A stretch of DNA of 8,132 nucleotides, taken from positions 1 through 8,132 of the forward strand of contig JACDBQ010000895.1 of the NCBI GenBank assembly GCA_013694845.1, written 5' to 3'. The notes under the pieces were generated by a model. It was not told the origin of the DNA, did not search any database, and was given only the letters and a program-made list of their open reading frames with translations. The translations under genes were made by a program, and so were the position numbers. The first letter of the stretch is position 1. Each line of letters begins with the position of its first letter. This DNA comes from Acidobacteriota bacterium. Lineage in GTDB: Bacteria; Acidobacteriota; Vicinamibacteria; Vicinamibacterales; 2-12-FULL-66-21. Positions 6,412 through 8,132 of the stretch are shown piece after piece.

Positions 6412-7783
6412 TGTAGCGGTGATGAATGTGGACGGTACGGGCTCGTTCACGACAACCGCGCGAGGGGCCTCTGCGGCATGGCGGCCCGCCGCCGGCAACC
6501 GTCCGCCGATCGCCTCGTTCTCCGCGCAGTGCGGCGCGCACACCTGCACATTCGACGCCGCCTCTTCCGTCGATCTGGACGGTTCGATCACGAGCTATAC
6601 CTGGAACTTCGGCGATGGCACCTCCGGGTCCGGGGCGACCGCGACGCACGTCTATCCGAGCGGAAATCAATACGTCGCCAGGCTGATGGTGGCAGACGAC
6701 AGCGGGACAACCGGGTCGACGTCATACACCGTCGAGCCGAACGCCAAGCCCGTGGCGCAGTTCACGGCCACATGCGACAGCGTCGCGTGCCGGTTCGACG
6801 GATCGACCTCGAGGGATGTGGATGGCACCGTCGTGAAGCATGTCTGGACATTCGGCGACGGCAGTTCGGCTGAGGGCCCCTTCGTCAATCACACCTACGT
6901 CACGCCCGGCTTGTATTCGACAACGCTGACGGTGACCGACAACGAGGGAGCGACCGGTACCCAGAATCGCACCGCCTTCACAGTCGCGTGCAGCGGGCTG
7001 GTGTGCACGTTCGACGGTTCTTCATCGAGCGATTCGGACGGCACCATCGCGAGCTACGAGTGGGATTTCGGCGACGGCAGATATGGCGCCGGTGCGATCG
7101 TGAGCCACGCGTTTCGCTTGGGGGCCACATACACCATCACTCTAACCGTACGCGACAACCTCGGGCTGTCGAACGTCCATCACAAGTGGGTGAGGGTCCC
7201 AGCGACGCTGCCGCCGGTCGCCTCCTTCACCTCGGTGTGCGGCAATCTCACCTGCGCCTTCGACGGCTCCGCCTCGCTGGCAACCGAGGGCCCGATTACA
7301 AGCTACCAATGGGATTTCGGTGATGGCTCCTGGGGCACCGGTCGCACGGTGAGCCATACGTATCAGGCGCCGGGCACGTACACCGTCGTCCTGACGGTGC
7401 GCAACAGCCTCGACGCGTCGGGCGAGCAGCGCACGACTGTGACGGTCACGTCGGTTCCCGCGCACGTCGGCGACATCGATGGCCTGGTAAACGGGCAGGC
7501 GGCGTTGTGGGGAGCGACCGTGACAATCGAGATTCACGGGGAGAACCATGCCCGGTTGGCGAATGTTCGCGTGACCGGATTGTGGTCAAACGGCGCGGCC
7601 GGGGCGTGCACCACCTCCGCAGACGGCCGATGCGCCGTTCAGTTGAGCGGCATCTCCAAGCAGACCCGCAGCGTGAGCTTCTCTGTGACCTCGGTGTCCG
7701 AACCGTCCAACTACAGACCTGCCAGGAACCATGACCCGGAGGGTGACAGCGATGGCACTACCGTCATCGTCAAGAGGCCTTGA
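6275..7783 (+). CDS. Headless PD40 / four-PKD protein with conserved C-terminal domain (unit D, 3' piece)
   Basis: The 502-residue frame begins inside a propeller blade (MNPDGSGVRQLKAG, then PSWSPDGARIA and VMNVDGTG to about 70), so it keeps only about one and a half blades. Four PKD domains follow at about 75-154, 157-235, 236-308 and 312-392, each with a W-[NTD]-FGDG turn and a CX4C pair (C86/C91, C167/C172, C239/C244, C322/C327). Residues 397-502 match the C-terminal domain of unit C (HVGDID, W412, C445, C453, ending NHDPEGDSDGT). PKD domains usually mediate protein or polysaccharide contacts on secreted proteins. The ATG at 6275 has no good ribosome site and no signal peptide follows it, and the frame closes upstream at a TGA at 6239-6241. 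This is therefore the body of a formerly larger exported protein. It could be exported only if fused by a frameshift to the lipoprotein leader. Confidence 0.8.
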   Translation: MNPDGSGVRQLKAGTAAEYPSWSPDGARIAVDVALYFNYPVAPLIDVAVMNVDGTGSFTTTARGASAAWRPAAGNRPPIASFSAQCGAHTCTFDAASSVDLDGSITSYTWNFGDGTSGSGATATHVYPSGNQYVARLMVADDSGTTGSTSYTVEPNAKPVAQFTATCDSVACRFDGSTSRDVDGTVVKHVWTFGDGSSAEGPFVNHTYVTPGLYSTTLTVTDNEGATGTQNRTAFTVACSGLVCTFDGSSSSDSDGTIASYEWDFGDGRYGAGAIVSHAFRLGATYTITLTVRDNLGLSNVHHKWVRVPATLPPVASFTSVCGNLTCAFDGSASLATEGPITSYQWDFGDGSWGTGRTVSHTYQAPGTYTVVLTVRNSLDASGEQRTTVTVTSVPAHVGDIDGLVNGQAALWGATVTIEIHGENHARLANVRVTGLWSNGAAGACTTSADGRCAVQLSGISKQTRSVSFSVTSVSEPSNYRPARNHDPEGDSDGTTVIVKRP

Positions 7784-7846
7784 GACCCGAACATCCATGC
7801 GGCGGCTGGGCCGCACGAAGAGTCCGCTGTTTGCGGTGGTGATCCC

Positions 7847-8132
7847 ATGAAACAGTTCGTAGCCGTCGTTTCCTTCTCCGTCCTCATGACAGCACTCCCG
7901 ATGACCGAGGTCGGCCGCCAGAGGATCGTCTATGACTTCTGCTACGCCGACCTGGATGCCTGGGACATCGCGTGCGAGATCGGCATCGCCGATCCGGACG
8001 GGTCGAACGCCACCGTGTTGACAGCAGGTGCCTACGGCGCTGATTCGGCCCAACCTGCACCGTCGCCTGACGGTTCGAGCATCGCATTCGTACGGGGCAT
8101 TTTTTTCGATCAACAATCACCTGGCTTGGAGT
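7847..8132 (+). CDS. Start of a secreted PD40 propeller protein (unit E, partial, runs off right edge)
   Basis: An ATG at 7847 opens a frame that stays open to the window end (95 codons). It starts with a short signal peptide (MKQ, then FVAVVSFSVLMTALPM). A first propeller blade follows: IVYDFCYADLDAW, IGIADPDGSNATVLTAGAYG and PSPDGSSIAFVRG, with cysteines at about residues 32 and 43, as in the first blades of units A and C. The usual Trp of the WSPDG turn is Pro here (CCG at 8060-8062). A run of seven T at 8100-8106 encodes Ile-Phe-Phe and is a site where frameshift errors could arise. The ribosome site is weak (GGTGGTG about seven bases upstream). It follows unit D after 63 bases. Family membership is clear; whether the gene is intact beyond the window cannot be seen. 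Confidence 0.75.
   Translation, partial: MKQFVAVVSFSVLMTALPMTEVGRQRIVYDFCYADLDAWDIACEIGIADPDGSNATVLTAGAYGADSAQPAPSPDGSSIAFVRGIFFDQQSPGLE

Noticed and set aside
6500..7440. Regularly spaced repeats as a CRISPR or DNA-level tandem repeat
   Set aside because: The periodicity is at protein level (PKD domains of about 80 residues) with diverged DNA, and there are no constant short repeats with unique spacers.
7802..7814. GCGGC-TGG-GCCGC hairpin after unit D as a terminator
   Set aside because: Short stem without a T-run; not distinguishable from chance.

Overview
The window is GC-rich with dense coding. It holds a winged-helix/TPR one-component regulator, a carboxypeptidase-regulatory-like plug leader of an Oar-type TonB-dependent receptor, and a run of secreted PD40 (TolB-like) propeller and PKD-domain proteins. 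That combination suggests a soil-type Acidobacteriota, perhaps Vicinamibacteria. The taxonomy is inferred from gene content only, since no rRNA or marker gene is present.

Layout. The minus strand carries (i) at 1-399 the broken N-terminal part of a TonB-dependent receptor running off the left edge, and (ii) at 373-2316 an intact 647-residue regulator with an OmpR-type winged helix, one membrane span, a TolB-N-like domain and TPR repeats. A 213-base divergent intergenic region (2317-2529) separates these from five plus-strand units. Unit A (2530-3609) is a secreted six-bladed propeller. Unit B (3687-4031) is a truncated and frameshifted propeller relic. Unit C (4174-5952) is a secreted propeller with two PKD domains and a conserved C-terminal domain. 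Unit D is two mismatched pieces: a lipoprotein start (5971-6411) running out of frame into a propeller/PKD4/C-terminal-domain protein (6275-7783). Unit E (7847 to the right edge) is the start of another secreted propeller protein.

How they may work together. The plus-strand units are related by PD40 blades, by PKD domains with a CX4C cysteine pair, and by a shared C-terminal domain ending in an NHDP-[DE]-GDS-x-GT motif. They look like a tandem family of exported, protein- or glycan-binding surface proteins produced by duplication. The regulator is divergently placed and could control them, the receptor, or both; this is inference from position.

The most notable aspect is uneven decay. The receptor leader has a CAG-to-TAG-type stop and a frameshift, unit B lost part of a blade and changed frame, and unit D joins two unrelated gene pieces, while A, C and the regulator are intact. 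Either the array is rearranging by deletion between repeats, or the assembly has errors in repeated sequence. No CRISPR array, tRNA, rRNA, transposase or inverted-repeat-bounded mobile element was seen.
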